DNA of 64,000 nt from NCBI RefSeq assembly GCF_004570845.1, contig NZ_SPQZ01000002.1, positions 744,001 through 808,000 on the forward strand, written 5' to 3'. Source of the DNA: Orlajensenia leifsoniae (GTDB lineage Bacteria; Actinomycetota; Actinomycetes; Actinomycetales; Microbacteriaceae). Each line of letters begins with the position of its first letter. Position 1 is the stretch's first letter. A model generated the notes under the pieces. It had not been told where the DNA came from, made no database searches, and worked only from the letters and a program-made list of their open reading frames with translations. Shown piece after piece: positions 9,303 through 16,163 of the stretch. The translations under genes were made by a program, and so were the position numbers.

Positions 9303-9626
9303 CTACTCGTCGAGCGCGAGTTCCTTCGGCAGTTCGAACTCCTTGGCGGCGAGCTCCTCGACGTTGACGTCCTTGAAGGTGAGCACGCGCACGGACTTGA
9401 CGAAGCGGTCGGACCTGTAGACGTCCCAGACCCAGACGTCCTTCATGTTCAGCTCGAAGTAGAAGTCATGCTCGGTGTCACGACGCACCAGATCTACCTC
9501 GTTGGCGAGGTAGAAGCGGCGTTCGGTCTCGACGACGAACTTGAACTGCGTGACGATGTCGCGGTATTCGCGGTAGAGCGCCAGTTCGACCTCGCGGTCG
9601 TAGTCGTCGAATTCATCCTCGTCCAT
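9303..9626 (-). CDS. DUF2469 family protein
   Basis: Conserved 107-aa actinobacterial protein of unknown function, very acidic at both ends (MDEDEFDDYDREVELALYRE). No transmembrane segment or known catalytic motif. It is nearly always found directly after rnhB, as here with a 12-nt gap, and precedes the dehydrogenase gene by 9 nt. Confidence 0.9.
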   Translation of the reverse strand: MDEDEFDDYDREVELALYREYRDIVTQFKFVVETERRFYLANEVDLVRRDTEHDFYFELNMKDVWVWDVYRSDRFVKSVRVLTFKDVNVEELAAKEFELPKELALDE

Positions 9627-9638
9627 GGTGCTCCAATC

Positions 9639-10295
9639 CTACGCCGGGACGGCGGTGCTCTTCAGCCAGCTGAGCCGGTGCAGTGCCGACGGTCCGTGCT
9701 CGTCGATCGCAGCGTAGTGCCCGGCGGATCCGTAGCCCTTGTTCCCCACCCAACCGTAGGCCGGGCTGGTCTCGTGCGCCTCGATCATGAGGCGGTCGCG
9801 ATGCACCTTGGCGATGACGGATGCCGCAGCCACGGAGCCGCAGTCGCGGTCGGCCTTCACCCGCGTGACGACGGGCAGGGGCGTCGAGAGCGCCGGGCTC
9901 AGCCAATCGTGGCTGCCGTCGAGCAGGATGGCCGACTCGAGGATGGCTGCGCCCGAGGCGTGCAGCAGCCCGAGGGCGCGCTTGCCGGCGAGGCCCAGCG
10001 CCGGGATGATGCCGATGGCATCGACCTCCTCGGCCGAGGCGAGACCGACCGCCGAGTGCAGCACCCAGGCCGTGGCGACGGGAGCGAGCACCTCACGCCG
10101 CTTCTCGCTGAGGAGCTTGGAGTCGCGGAGACCCTCGGGAACCAGGATGTGCGTGCGCTCGAGGACCGCCATGCCGACGGCCACCGGACCGGCGATGGCA
10201 CCGCGCCCGACCTCATCGCAGCCGATCACGTATCTGTGGCCGGAGTCGAAGAGCTCGAGTTCGAACTCGAGCGTCGGGTCTGCGACGGGGGTCAT
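9639..10295 (-). CDS. rnhB: Ribonuclease HII
   Basis: Removes ribonucleotides from DNA and RNA from RNA/DNA hybrids. The 218-aa protein has the catalytic opening YVIGCDEVGRGAIAGPV, the DSKLLSEKRRE block and a later Asp in the AASVIAKVHRD region that completes the metal site. Its start overlaps the lepB stop by 4 nt (ATGA), so translation is probably coupled to lepB. Confidence 0.95.
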   Translation of the reverse strand: MTPVADPTLEFELELFDSGHRYVIGCDEVGRGAIAGPVAVGMAVLERTHILVPEGLRDSKLLSEKRREVLAPVATAWVLHSAVGLASAEEVDAIGIIPALGLAGKRALGLLHASGAAILESAILLDGSHDWLSPALSTPLPVVTRVKADRDCGSVAAASVIAKVHRDRLMIEAHETSPAYGWVGNKGYGSAGHYAAIDEHGPSALHRLSWLKSTAVPA

Positions 10296-11068
10296 TCGCC
10301 GCCGTCGGATCGCGCTGAGGCGGGATCGGGCACTCCGCCGAAGACTTCGGGATAGTCACCGAGCCAGGCCCAGTGCTCGACGGGCCAGCTCACCACGAAG
10401 GCGCGGCCCACGACGTTGTCGATCGGCACGTAGCCCTTGCCCGGCGTCGCTCCGTTGTAGCGGGAGTCCTTCGAGTTGTAGCGGTTGTCGCCCATGACCC
10501 ACAGCGATCCGGCCGGCACCGTCGTCTCGAAGTCGTCCTTCGATGCCCGCGTCTCACCCTCGGGGATGACGATGTACGGCTCGTCGAGGGGCACGTCGTT
10601 GACGCTCACCTGGCCGAGGGCGTTGCAGCAGGCGACGTGGTCGCCCGGCAGGCCGATGACCCGTTTGATGAGGTGGTCGTTGCTGTCGGGGGCGGAGAGT
10701 CCGACGAGGGAGAGCAGCCAGTCGACGCCGGCCGCGACGGGGTTCTGTTCGATCGGGGGCGTCGGCATGAGCCATCCGCCCGGATCCTTGAAGACGACGA
10801 CGTCCCCGCGCTCGATCGGGACCAGGTCGGGAACGAGCTCGTTCACGATGATGCGGTCGTGCACCTGGAGGGTCTCGCGCATCGATTCCGACGGGATGAA
10901 GAACGACCTGATGAGGAAGGTCTTGACCAGGAAGGAGATGAGGATGGCTGCCAGGAAGATGATGAGCAGGTCGCGCACGAAGAGCAGCGCTCCGCGATTC
11001 CTGCGACGCGGACGCTGTTCGACTGGCTGGTCTTCCGTGCTCACGAGCACCGTGTCTTCTTCTGTCAT
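10292..11068 (-). CDS. lepB: Signal peptidase I
   Basis: Membrane-bound Ser/Lys protease that removes Sec and Tat signal peptides. In the 258-aa protein a cytoplasmic basic stretch (QRPRRRNRG) precedes one transmembrane helix (FVRDLLIIFLAAILISFLV, about residues 31-49). The catalytic Ser lies in PSESMRETL, the catalytic Lys in KRVIGLPGD, and box E in GDNRYNSKDSR. The ATG at 11068 lies only 8 nt after the large hairpin at 11077-11115 and lacks a clear ribosome binding site, so expression may depend on that structure or on leaderless initiation. Overlaps rnhB by 4 nt. Confidence 0.95.
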   Translation of the reverse strand: MTEEDTVLVSTEDQPVEQRPRRRNRGALLFVRDLLIIFLAAILISFLVKTFLIRSFFIPSESMRETLQVHDRIIVNELVPDLVPIERGDVVVFKDPGGWLMPTPPIEQNPVAAGVDWLLSLVGLSAPDSNDHLIKRVIGLPGDHVACCNALGQVSVNDVPLDEPYIVIPEGETRASKDDFETTVPAGSLWVMGDNRYNSKDSRYNGATPGKGYVPIDNVVGRAFVVSWPVEHWAWLGDYPEVFGGVPDPASARSDGGE

Positions 11069-11076
11069 TTAACTGT

Positions 11077-11115
11077 CTGAGCTCCCCACCCGATTGTACG
11101 GGGCGGGGAGCTCAG
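11077..11115 (-). terminator. Strong hairpin between rplS and lepB
   Basis: An 11-bp perfect outer stem (CTGAGCTCCCC/GGGGAGCTCAG), a small internal loop, then a 4-bp inner stem with a 6-nt loop. It lies 17 nt after the rplS stop and 8 nt before the lepB start on the minus strand. There is no T-run, as is common for actinobacterial terminators. It may end the rplS transcript fully or act as an attenuator for lepB-rnhB. Confidence 0.65.
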
Positions 11116-11132
11116 GGAAGTTCAAGCGGCGA

Positions 11133-11483
11133 CTAGTGGTTGTCGCGCTTCTCCTTGATCTTGGCCTTCTTGCCACGCAGGTCGCGCAGGTAGTAGAGCT
11201 TCGCGCGACGCACGTCACCGCGGGTGACGACCTCGATGTGGTCGATGACCGGCGAGTGCAGCGGGAAGATGCGCTCGACGCCGACCTGGAAGCTGACCTT
11301 GCGGACCGTGAAGGTCTCGCGGATGCCCTCGCCGGAGAGGCGGATGACGACACCCTGGAACACCTGGACACGCGAGCGGCTGCCCTCGATGATGTTGACG
11401 TGCACCTTCACGGTGTCGCCGGCGCGGAACGCGGGGATGTCGGTGCGGAGGTTGGCCGCATCGACGGCGTCGAGGATATGCAT
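11133..11483 (-). CDS. rplS: 50S ribosomal protein L19
   Basis: Large-subunit protein at the subunit interface. In the 116-aa protein the family motifs [25 protein letters not shown] and the C-terminal [20 protein letters not shown] are all present. Usually the last gene of rpsP-rimM-trmD-rplS; here trmD is about 2.6 kb away with map, a membrane protein and a chelatase between, so rplS must have its own promoter (candidate at 11616-11645). Confidence 0.96.
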   Translation of the reverse strand: MHILDAVDAANLRTDIPAFRAGDTVKVHVNIIEGSRSRVQVFQGVVIRLSGEGIRETFTVRKVSFQVGVERIFPLHSPVIDHIEVVTRGDVRRAKLYYLRDLRGKKAKIKEKRDNH

Positions 11484-11615
11484 GCTGATTCGCTCTCTGT
11501 GCCCGCCACCGGTCGAACACGGACTAGTTGATTGAAGATGAGAAGTGTGCCGCGATGGCTGCGATTGCAGCGCTGACTCCCCGGAGGCAGAGCCTGTGAT
11601 GCGGCACGATCTCCT

Positions 11616-11645
11616 ATTCTGCCACGGATGCCCCGATCAGGCCAA
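11616..11645 (-). promoter_or_regulatory. Candidate rplS promoter
   Basis: On the minus strand a -35-like TTGGCC (11645-11640) is followed after 18 nt by CAGAAT (11621-11616). A start near 11609 would give a leader of about 125 nt that includes a perfect 5-bp stem-loop at 11558-11571 (GCTGC/GCAGC). It sits in the 212-nt gap upstream of rplS, which no longer adjoins trmD. A leader-based autoregulation by L19 is possible but not shown. Confidence 0.4.
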
Positions 11646-11695
11646 AACGCGCACGGCGGGAGCAGGCGCATCCGGGGGCCGCACTCGGTCGCGAG

Positions 11696-12220
11696 CTAGT
11701 CGCCGTCCCGCTCACGCGACTCGTGGATGATGATCACGTCGTCGTCACTGCCGGCCGGCGCGGACCGCGTGGCCGTGTAGTAGCCACCCTCGACCGGTGA
11801 CGGATGGGCCGCCTGGGCCTCGAAGGTCTCCATGGTCTCGCGCATCACGCGGGCGCCATCGGTGAACAGCTCCCACAGCGCTATCCAGAAGGCGCTGAGC
11901 GCGGCGAGAGCACCCAGCACGGCGAACAGGGAGGTCGTGTCGCCGAAGAACCCGAAGCCGATGATGCAGGCCCAGAGAACGGTGAGCACGCCGACATCGC
12001 GCCACGACAGCGCCTTGTCACGCCGCACGGCGGGGCGTGCTGCGAGCAGGGCCGCGATCACCACGAGGGCGATGAACACGATCGGACAGGCGATCACGAG
12101 GCCGAGGAAGCCCCATCCGCCGTGGCCGTAGATACCCCAGCCGATGAGCATCCAGGCCGGCAGCACGAAGGCGGCCGGGAACAGGGCGTAGAAGAAGGCG
12201 CGACGCAGGATCACGACCAC
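11696..12220 (-). CDS. Uncharacterised four-helix membrane protein
   Basis: I do not recognise a characterised family. The 174-aa protein has about four hydrophobic helices: FFYALFPAAFVLPAWMLIG, FLGLVIACPIVFIALVVIAA, VGVLTVLWACIIGFGFFG and LFAVLGALAALSAFWIALWE. A cytoplasmic-type acidic tail ends DDDVIIIHESRERDGD. There is no transport or enzyme motif. It faces map divergently across 71 nt and ends about 210 nt before rplS. Function unknown. Confidence 0.75.
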   Translation of the reverse strand: MVVILRRAFFYALFPAAFVLPAWMLIGWGIYGHGGWGFLGLVIACPIVFIALVVIAALLAARPAVRRDKALSWRDVGVLTVLWACIIGFGFFGDTTSLFAVLGALAALSAFWIALWELFTDGARVMRETMETFEAQAAHPSPVEGGYYTATRSAPAGSDDDVIIIHESRERDGD

Positions 12221-12291
12221 AGCCTACGGTTCCGAGGCTGGGAAGAGGAGGGCCGTTCGCTTCAGGCTGACCGACAGGGAAGAATGGACCC

Positions 12292-13059
12292 ATGATCGAG
12301 CTGAGGACCCCGACCGAGATCGACGAGATGCGCCCCGCAGGAGCCTTCGTCGCGAGTGTGCTGCAGGCGACGGCCGCCGCAGCGAAGGTGGGAGTGAACC
12401 TGCTCGCCCTCGACAAGCTGGCCCATGACATGATCCGCAGGGCCGGGGCCGAGTCGTGCTACATCGACTACCACCCGTCGTTCGGTGCGAGCCCGTTCGG
12501 AAAGGTGCTCTGCACCTCGGTGAACGACGCCGTACTGCACGGGCTCCCCCGCGACTACGTGCTGCGCGACGGCGACCTGCTGAGCCTCGACTTCGCGGCA
12601 TCCGTCGACGGCTGGGTCACCGACTCGGCCATCTCCGTGGTCGTCGGCACCCCGCGCGACGAGGACCTGCGGCTCATCGACACGACGACCCGGGCTCTGG
12701 ATGCCGGCATCGCGGCCGCCCAGCCAGGCGGACGCCTCGGCGACATCTCGGCCGCCATCGCCGCCGTCGCCCTCGCCGACGGCCTCTCGATCAACACCGA
12801 CTTCGGTGGCCACGGCGTCGGACGCACCATGCACGGCGACCCGCACATCCCCAACAACGGGCGTGCCGGCCGCGGCCTTCCCCTGAAGCCGGGCCTCGTC
12901 ATCGCCATCGAGCCGTGGTTCCTGCACACGACGGACAAGATCTTCACCGACCCCGACGGATGGACACTGCGCAGCGCCGACGGCTCGCGCGGTGCGCACA
13001 TGGAGCACACCGTGGCGATCACCGAGGCCGGACCCGTCGTCCTCACAGCACGCAGCTGA
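12292..13059 (+). CDS. map: Type I methionine aminopeptidase
   Basis: Removes the initiator methionine from nascent proteins using two metal ions. In the 255-aa protein the five ligands can be placed: Asp in LSLDFAA, Asp in WVTDSAIS, His in GGHGVGRTMH, Glu in IAIEPWF and Glu in AHMEHTVAIT. There is no N-terminal zinc-finger extension, as in the E. coli-type enzyme. GGGAAG lies upstream of the ATG at 12292. It is the only plus-strand gene between rplS and nirB. Confidence 0.94.
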   Translation: MIELRTPTEIDEMRPAGAFVASVLQATAAAAKVGVNLLALDKLAHDMIRRAGAESCYIDYHPSFGASPFGKVLCTSVNDAVLHGLPRDYVLRDGDLLSLDFAASVDGWVTDSAISVVVGTPRDEDLRLIDTTTRALDAGIAAAQPGGRLGDISAAIAAVALADGLSINTDFGGHGVGRTMHGDPHIPNNGRAGRGLPLKPGLVIAIEPWFLHTTDKIFTDPDGWTLRSADGSRGAHMEHTVAITEAGPVVLTARS

Positions 13060-13110
13060 CGCTCGACGCCCGGCGGCAGCGCGGGCGGAGGCTCGGCGGC
13101 TCGGCGGGCT

Positions 13111-13129
13111 GCTCGACCCGACGTCGAGC
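13111..13129. terminator. Hairpin between convergent map and cbiX1
   Basis: A perfect 7-bp stem (GCTCGAC/GTCGAGC) with a 5-nt loop lies in the 77-nt gap between two converging genes, 8 nt from the cbiX1 stop. It could end transcription from both sides. No T-run. Confidence 0.45.
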
Positions 13130-13136
13130 CACGGCC

Positions 13137-13892
13137 TCACCTCTCGGTGGCTCCTCTGTAGCGGTCGAGCACCAGGTCGACGAGCTCGGCCGGCGCCCCG
13201 CGCTCGGGCAGCAGCAGCGGCGCGGCCACGACATCGCCGCCGGCGTTGAGGGCGGCGTCGTAGAAGCTGCCCGGCGCCAGCAGGTAGGTGCCGACGACCA
13301 CGCGGGTTCCCGGATGCACGTCGCGCACCATGTCGATGGCATCGTGCAGGCGCGGCATGGCCGCCGCGATGAATCCCACCGTGACGGGACGACCGAGTCG
13401 CACGGCGAGACGGCGTCCCGTCTCGAAGCATTCGCGCACAGCACGCGCGTCGCTGGAGCCTGCCGCGGCGAGCACCACGGAGTCCGCTGCGGTGAGTCCG
13501 GAGTCCTCGATCCGCTCGGCCAGAACCTGCACCAGGCGGTCGTCCGGCCCGAGCTCGTCTGCCAGCTCGGCGCCGATGCGCTCGAGCCTCTCGAGTCCCT
13601 TGGCGATGCCCGTGCGCATATGGAAGCCCGCGGAGAGCACGAGCGGCAGGATGACGGCGTGCTCGCCCGTCACGAAACCGGCGAGTGCCTCGGCGAGGTC
13701 GGTGTGCTGCACGTCGAGGAACGCGATGCTGACGTCGTGTCCCGGGAGTGCCTCGGCGACGGCATCGACGAGCTGCATGATCCCGGCGCGATTGGCCAGC
13801 GATGGGGCTCCGTGTGTGATGGCCAGGAGCACGAGGGTCTCGGCCGTGCCCACGGCGGAATCATCCTCGACTCGCGCCACGGACTCCCCCAC
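13137..13892 (-). CDS. Sirohydrochlorin chelatase-like protein (CbiX family), copy 1
   Basis: CbiX/SirB-type chelatase expected to insert Fe2+ into sirohydrochlorin, the last step of siroheme synthesis for NirB. The 251-aa protein has two CbiX half-domains. The active-site His residues are in LAITHGAP near the N-terminus and SAGFHMRTG; later blocks [11 protein letters not shown] and GTYLLAPGSF match copy 2 (14782-15516). The GTG at 13892 has GGGGTGAG upstream; a second GTG at 13880 is an alternative. The gene has its own copy of the island's operator 54 to 96 nt upstream and is separated from copy 2 by trmD. Confidence 0.85.
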   Translation of the reverse strand: MGESVARVEDDSAVGTAETLVLLAITHGAPSLANRAGIMQLVDAVAEALPGHDVSIAFLDVQHTDLAEALAGFVTGEHAVILPLVLSAGFHMRTGIAKGLERLERIGAELADELGPDDRLVQVLAERIEDSGLTAADSVVLAAAGSSDARAVRECFETGRRLAVRLGRPVTVGFIAAAMPRLHDAIDMVRDVHPGTRVVVGTYLLAPGSFYDAALNAGGDVVAAPLLLPERGAPAELVDLVLDRYRGATER

Positions 13893-13945
13893 GCACTCAC
13901 CCCGAGACTGCCGTGTGCGCGAGAGACGCGCACTTCCTGCTCTCG

Positions 13946-13988
13946 AAACTAGGCAGAGCGTGTTTCGCGGACGGCACCTGTGTGTTTC
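13946..13988 (-). promoter_or_regulatory. Operator-promoter of cbiX1 (GAAAC-n17-GAAAC-n10-TAGTTT)
   Basis: Reading the minus strand, GAAAC at 13988-13984 and GAAAC at 13966-13962 lie 22 bp apart, followed by exactly 10 nt and the -10-like TAGTTT at 13951-13946. The half-sites sit within a visible direct repeat CGCGAAACAC. The predicted leader is about 46 nt. The same layout occurs at the nirD, nirB and narK promoters. No -35 consensus is evident, which points to an activator. Confidence 0.6.
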
Positions 13989-14054
13989 GCGTTGATGAAT
14001 GATGCCGGATGCCGCACCCGACGGCGCGCGAAGCCCCCGATGGCGGGCAGCGCG

Positions 14055-14750
14055 TCAGGCCGGCGGGAGCAGATCGGGGCGCACCCGCTGCGTGCGCTCG
14101 ACGCGCTGCTCGTGGCGCCAGCGCTCGATCGCGCCGTGGTTTCCGCTCAGCAGCACCGGAGGCACGTCGAGGCCGCGCCAGGCCGACGGCTTCGTGTAGC
14201 TCGGGTACTCGAGCAGCGCTCCCTCGTGCGACTCCTCGACGAGGCTCTCCGGATTGCCGACGACGCCGGGGATGAGGCGCCCGACGGCCTCGACCATGGC
14301 CATGACCGCCACCTCGCCTCCGTTCAGCACGTAGTCCCCGAGACTGACGAGCTCGACCCTGATGCGCTCCGAGTAGTGGTCGACGACGCGCTGGTCGATG
14401 CCCTCGTAGCGACCGCAGGCGAAGATGATGTGCTCCTCCTCCGCCAGCTCGCGCGCCGTGGTCTGCACGAAGCGCGTTCCGGCCGGCGACGGCACGATGA
14501 GCAGCGGGTCGGCGGCATCCGTCGACTCCAGGATCGAGTCGATGGCCTCGCCCCACGGTTCCGGCTTCATCACCATGCCGGCCCCGCCGCCGTACGGGGT
14601 GTCGTCGACGGTGCGGTGCCGATCGTGGGTGAAGTCGCGGAGGTCGTGCACGCGCAGGTCGAGCAATCCGGTGCCGCGGGCCTTGCCCAGCAGCGAGATG
14701 TCGAGCACCCCGAAGAAGTCCGGGAAGATCGTGACGATGTCGACGCGCAT
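14055..14750 (-). CDS. trmD: tRNA (guanine-37-N1)-methyltransferase
   Basis: Makes m1G37 in tRNAs and prevents frameshifting; normally essential. The 231-aa SPOUT-fold protein begins [20 protein letters not shown], with [28 protein letters not shown] and [13 protein letters not shown] forming the knotted SAM site. Its usual partners rimM and rplS are 13.5 kb and 2.6 kb away. It lies 31 nt after cbiX2, so it may be read from the nirD promoter, but a leaderless start is also possible (TAGACT 7 nt before the ATG, no ribosome binding site). Confidence 0.97.
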   Translation of the reverse strand: MRVDIVTIFPDFFGVLDISLLGKARGTGLLDLRVHDLRDFTHDRHRTVDDTPYGGGAGMVMKPEPWGEAIDSILESTDAADPLLIVPSPAGTRFVQTTARELAEEEHIIFACGRYEGIDQRVVDHYSERIRVELVSLGDYVLNGGEVAVMAMVEAVGRLIPGVVGNPESLVEESHEGALLEYPSYTKPSAWRGLDVPPVLLSGNHGAIERWRHEQRVERTQRVRPDLLPPA

Positions 14751-14757
14751 GGGATCG

Positions 14758-14763
14758 AGTCTA
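14758..14763 (-). promoter_or_regulatory. Candidate leaderless -10 box of trmD
   Basis: TAGACT on the minus strand is followed by 7 nt and the trmD ATG, the spacing expected if transcription begins at the A of the start codon. There is no ribosome binding site in the 31-nt gap, which fits leaderless translation. No -35 motif was recognised inside the end of cbiX2. Confidence 0.3.
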
Positions 14764-14781
14764 CGAGTCGGTCCCGGTGCC

Positions 14782-15516
14782 TCAGGCCGCGACGACCTCC
14801 TGCGCGAGCGCTGCCCTGCAGGCGGCGTCGTAGCGGTCGACCACGATGTCGACGAGCTCGGTGGGCGGCGCCTCCCCTGCGATGAGCAGCGGGGCGGTCA
14901 CGACATCGGCGCCGGCGTCCCCGACGAGATCGGCGAAGTAGCCGGGGGCCAGCAGGTAGGTGCTCACGACGACGCGTGAGAGCGGATGCACGGCGCGTAC
15001 CATGGCGACGGCATCCGGGAGCCGTGGCGTCGCGGCCGACAGGAAGCCGACGTTGACCGGTCGGCCGAGGGCAGCGGCCAGGCGCCGTCCCATCTCCCGG
15101 CAGTCCGCGACGGCGCGGGCGTCGCTGGAGCCCGCCGCCGCGAGCACGATGCGATCGTTCGGCCGCAGGCCGACCTCGCGCAGTCGCTGTGCGAGCACGG
15201 CCACGAGCCTGTCGTCGGGGCCGAGGGCTGGGGCGAGCACAGTGTCGCGGGACTGATCCGAGGCGATCTCCCGTCTGAGGTCGACGTGCACGTGGTAGCC
15301 GGCCGAGAGCAGCAGCGGAACGACCACGGCCGGAACGCCGTCGGCGAGGGACGACAGCGATACGGGAACGTCGGGTTGCTGAACGTCGACGAACCCGCCG
15401 GCCACGGCCGAACCGGGCAGCGTGTCGCCGACGCCGGCCACCAGGCGCGCGACGGCGTCCTGGCCCTCGGGCGATGACGTGCCGTGAGACACGGCGAGAA
15501 GGGCCGGCGCGCTCAC
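14782..15516 (-). CDS. Sirohydrochlorin chelatase-like protein (CbiX family), copy 2
   Basis: Second CbiX-type chelatase, 244 aa, clearly a paralogue of the 13137-13892 gene: shared blocks include [22 protein letters not shown] in near-identical form and TYLLAPG. Active-site His candidates are in AVSHGTSS and SAGYHVHVD. The GTG at 15516 was chosen because it overlaps the nirD stop (GTGA) and homology begins at once. Probably co-translated with nirD and used to make siroheme for NirB. Confidence 0.88.
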   Translation of the reverse strand: MSAPALLAVSHGTSSPEGQDAVARLVAGVGDTLPGSAVAGGFVDVQQPDVPVSLSSLADGVPAVVVPLLLSAGYHVHVDLRREIASDQSRDTVLAPALGPDDRLVAVLAQRLREVGLRPNDRIVLAAAGSSDARAVADCREMGRRLAAALGRPVNVGFLSAATPRLPDAVAMVRAVHPLSRVVVSTYLLAPGYFADLVGDAGADVVTAPLLIAGEAPPTELVDIVVDRYDAACRAALAQEVVAA

Positions 15517-15941
15517 AGGGGCAGCTCCACCTCGATCATGCCGCCGACCACCCGCGTGCGGAAGGTCTGCAGGACGAGGGCAGGGTTGGTGAAGCATTCG
15601 CCTGTCGCGAGGTCGTAGACCTCCTTGTGCAGGGGCGACGCCACGGTGGGACGCTCGCCACGCGACCCGACGATGCCGCGGGCCATGACGGGTGCGTCCG
15701 TGTGCGGATCCTGGTGGGAGACGGCGTAGATCTCCTCGCCCGAGACCAGGAAGAGGGCGATCTGGCGGGCCCGCAGCAGGGCGGCCTCACCCCACGACGG
15801 CTCCAGGTCGGCGACGGCGCAGGCGGGCTCCCAGACGCTCGTCATGCTGTCGGTCGAAGAGGGGCCGGTCGTGCTCGCCCCTGGCGCGCCGACATCCGTC
15901 ACGATCGCCTCGTGCTCAGCCAGAGCTGTCGGTGCATTCAT
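15513..15941 (-). CDS. nirD: Nitrite reductase small subunit NirD
   Basis: Small partner of NirB in assimilatory NADH-dependent nitrite reduction to ammonium. About 142 aa. The Rieske-like beta fold is seen from SVWEPACAVADLEPSWGEAA to the C-terminus, with AVSHQDP, MARGIVGSRG and VASPLHKEVYDL. The Cys/His cluster ligands of true Rieske proteins are missing, which is normal for NirD. The start at 15941 (MNAPTALAEH) has GGGG 9 nt upstream; ATGs at 15950 and further downstream (MTSVWEP) are alternatives. Divergent from nirB across a 222-nt region holding two operators, and overlaps cbiX2 by 4 nt. Confidence 0.88.
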   Translation of the reverse strand: MNAPTALAEHEAIVTDVGAPGASTTGPSSTDSMTSVWEPACAVADLEPSWGEAALLRARQIALFLVSGEEIYAVSHQDPHTDAPVMARGIVGSRGERPTVASPLHKEVYDLATGECFTNPALVLQTFRTRVVGGMIEVELPL

Positions 15942-15991
15942 GGTGCGCATCCCCACCGGCGCCACCGCCGTCGAAAAGGTTGGTGCTACTC

Positions 15992-16034
15992 ACGTTAGGC
16001 ACCCTGTGTTTCCCCAGTCTCGTCGCGGTGTTAC
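15992..16034 (-). promoter_or_regulatory. Operator-promoter of nirD-cbiX2 (GTAAC-n17-GAAAC-n10-TAACGT)
   Basis: Minus strand: GTAAC at 16034-16030, GAAAC at 16012-16008 (22 bp apart), 10 nt, then TAACGT at 15997-15992. The predicted leader to the 15941 start is about 44 nt. Beyond the half-sites it matches the nirB and narK copies at further positions: A after GTAAC, C at motif position 8, G at 11, C at 18 or 19, and GG just before AAAC. Confidence 0.65.
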
Positions 16035-16095
16035 CCCTGTGTGAAAGAGACCTCACACCGCGATTCCATCATGGTGCGGGAAACGTTCGTTCGCG

Positions 16096-16138
16096 GTTAC
16101 ATCGTGGTCGTTCCGGGGAAACGGCGGCTTCCTAGGCT
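16096..16138 (+). promoter_or_regulatory. Operator-promoter of nirB-cobA-nnaR (GTTAC-n17-GAAAC-n10-TAGGCT)
   Basis: Plus strand: GTTAC at 16096-16100, GAAAC at 16118-16122 (22 bp apart), 10 nt, then TAGGCT at 16133-16138. A start near 16145 gives a 19-nt leader that contains the GGGGAGG ribosome binding site of nirB. One more GAAAC lies at 16080-16084, outside the shared spacing. Mirror arrangement to the nirD operator 62 bp away. Confidence 0.65.
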
Positions 16139-16163
16139 CTCGGCAGAGGCTGGGGAGGTCCGC

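Noticed and set aside
15513-15941. NirD as a true Rieske iron-sulfur protein
   Set aside because: The Cys and His cluster ligands are absent; Ser and other residues stand at those places, as in other NirD proteins.
16030-16122. Classical GlnR box with 11-bp steps at the nirB promoter
   Set aside because: Only the half-sites 22 bp apart are present; the 11-bp position between them does not match GAAAC in any of the four promoters, so I describe the motif as found and do not call it a GlnR box.
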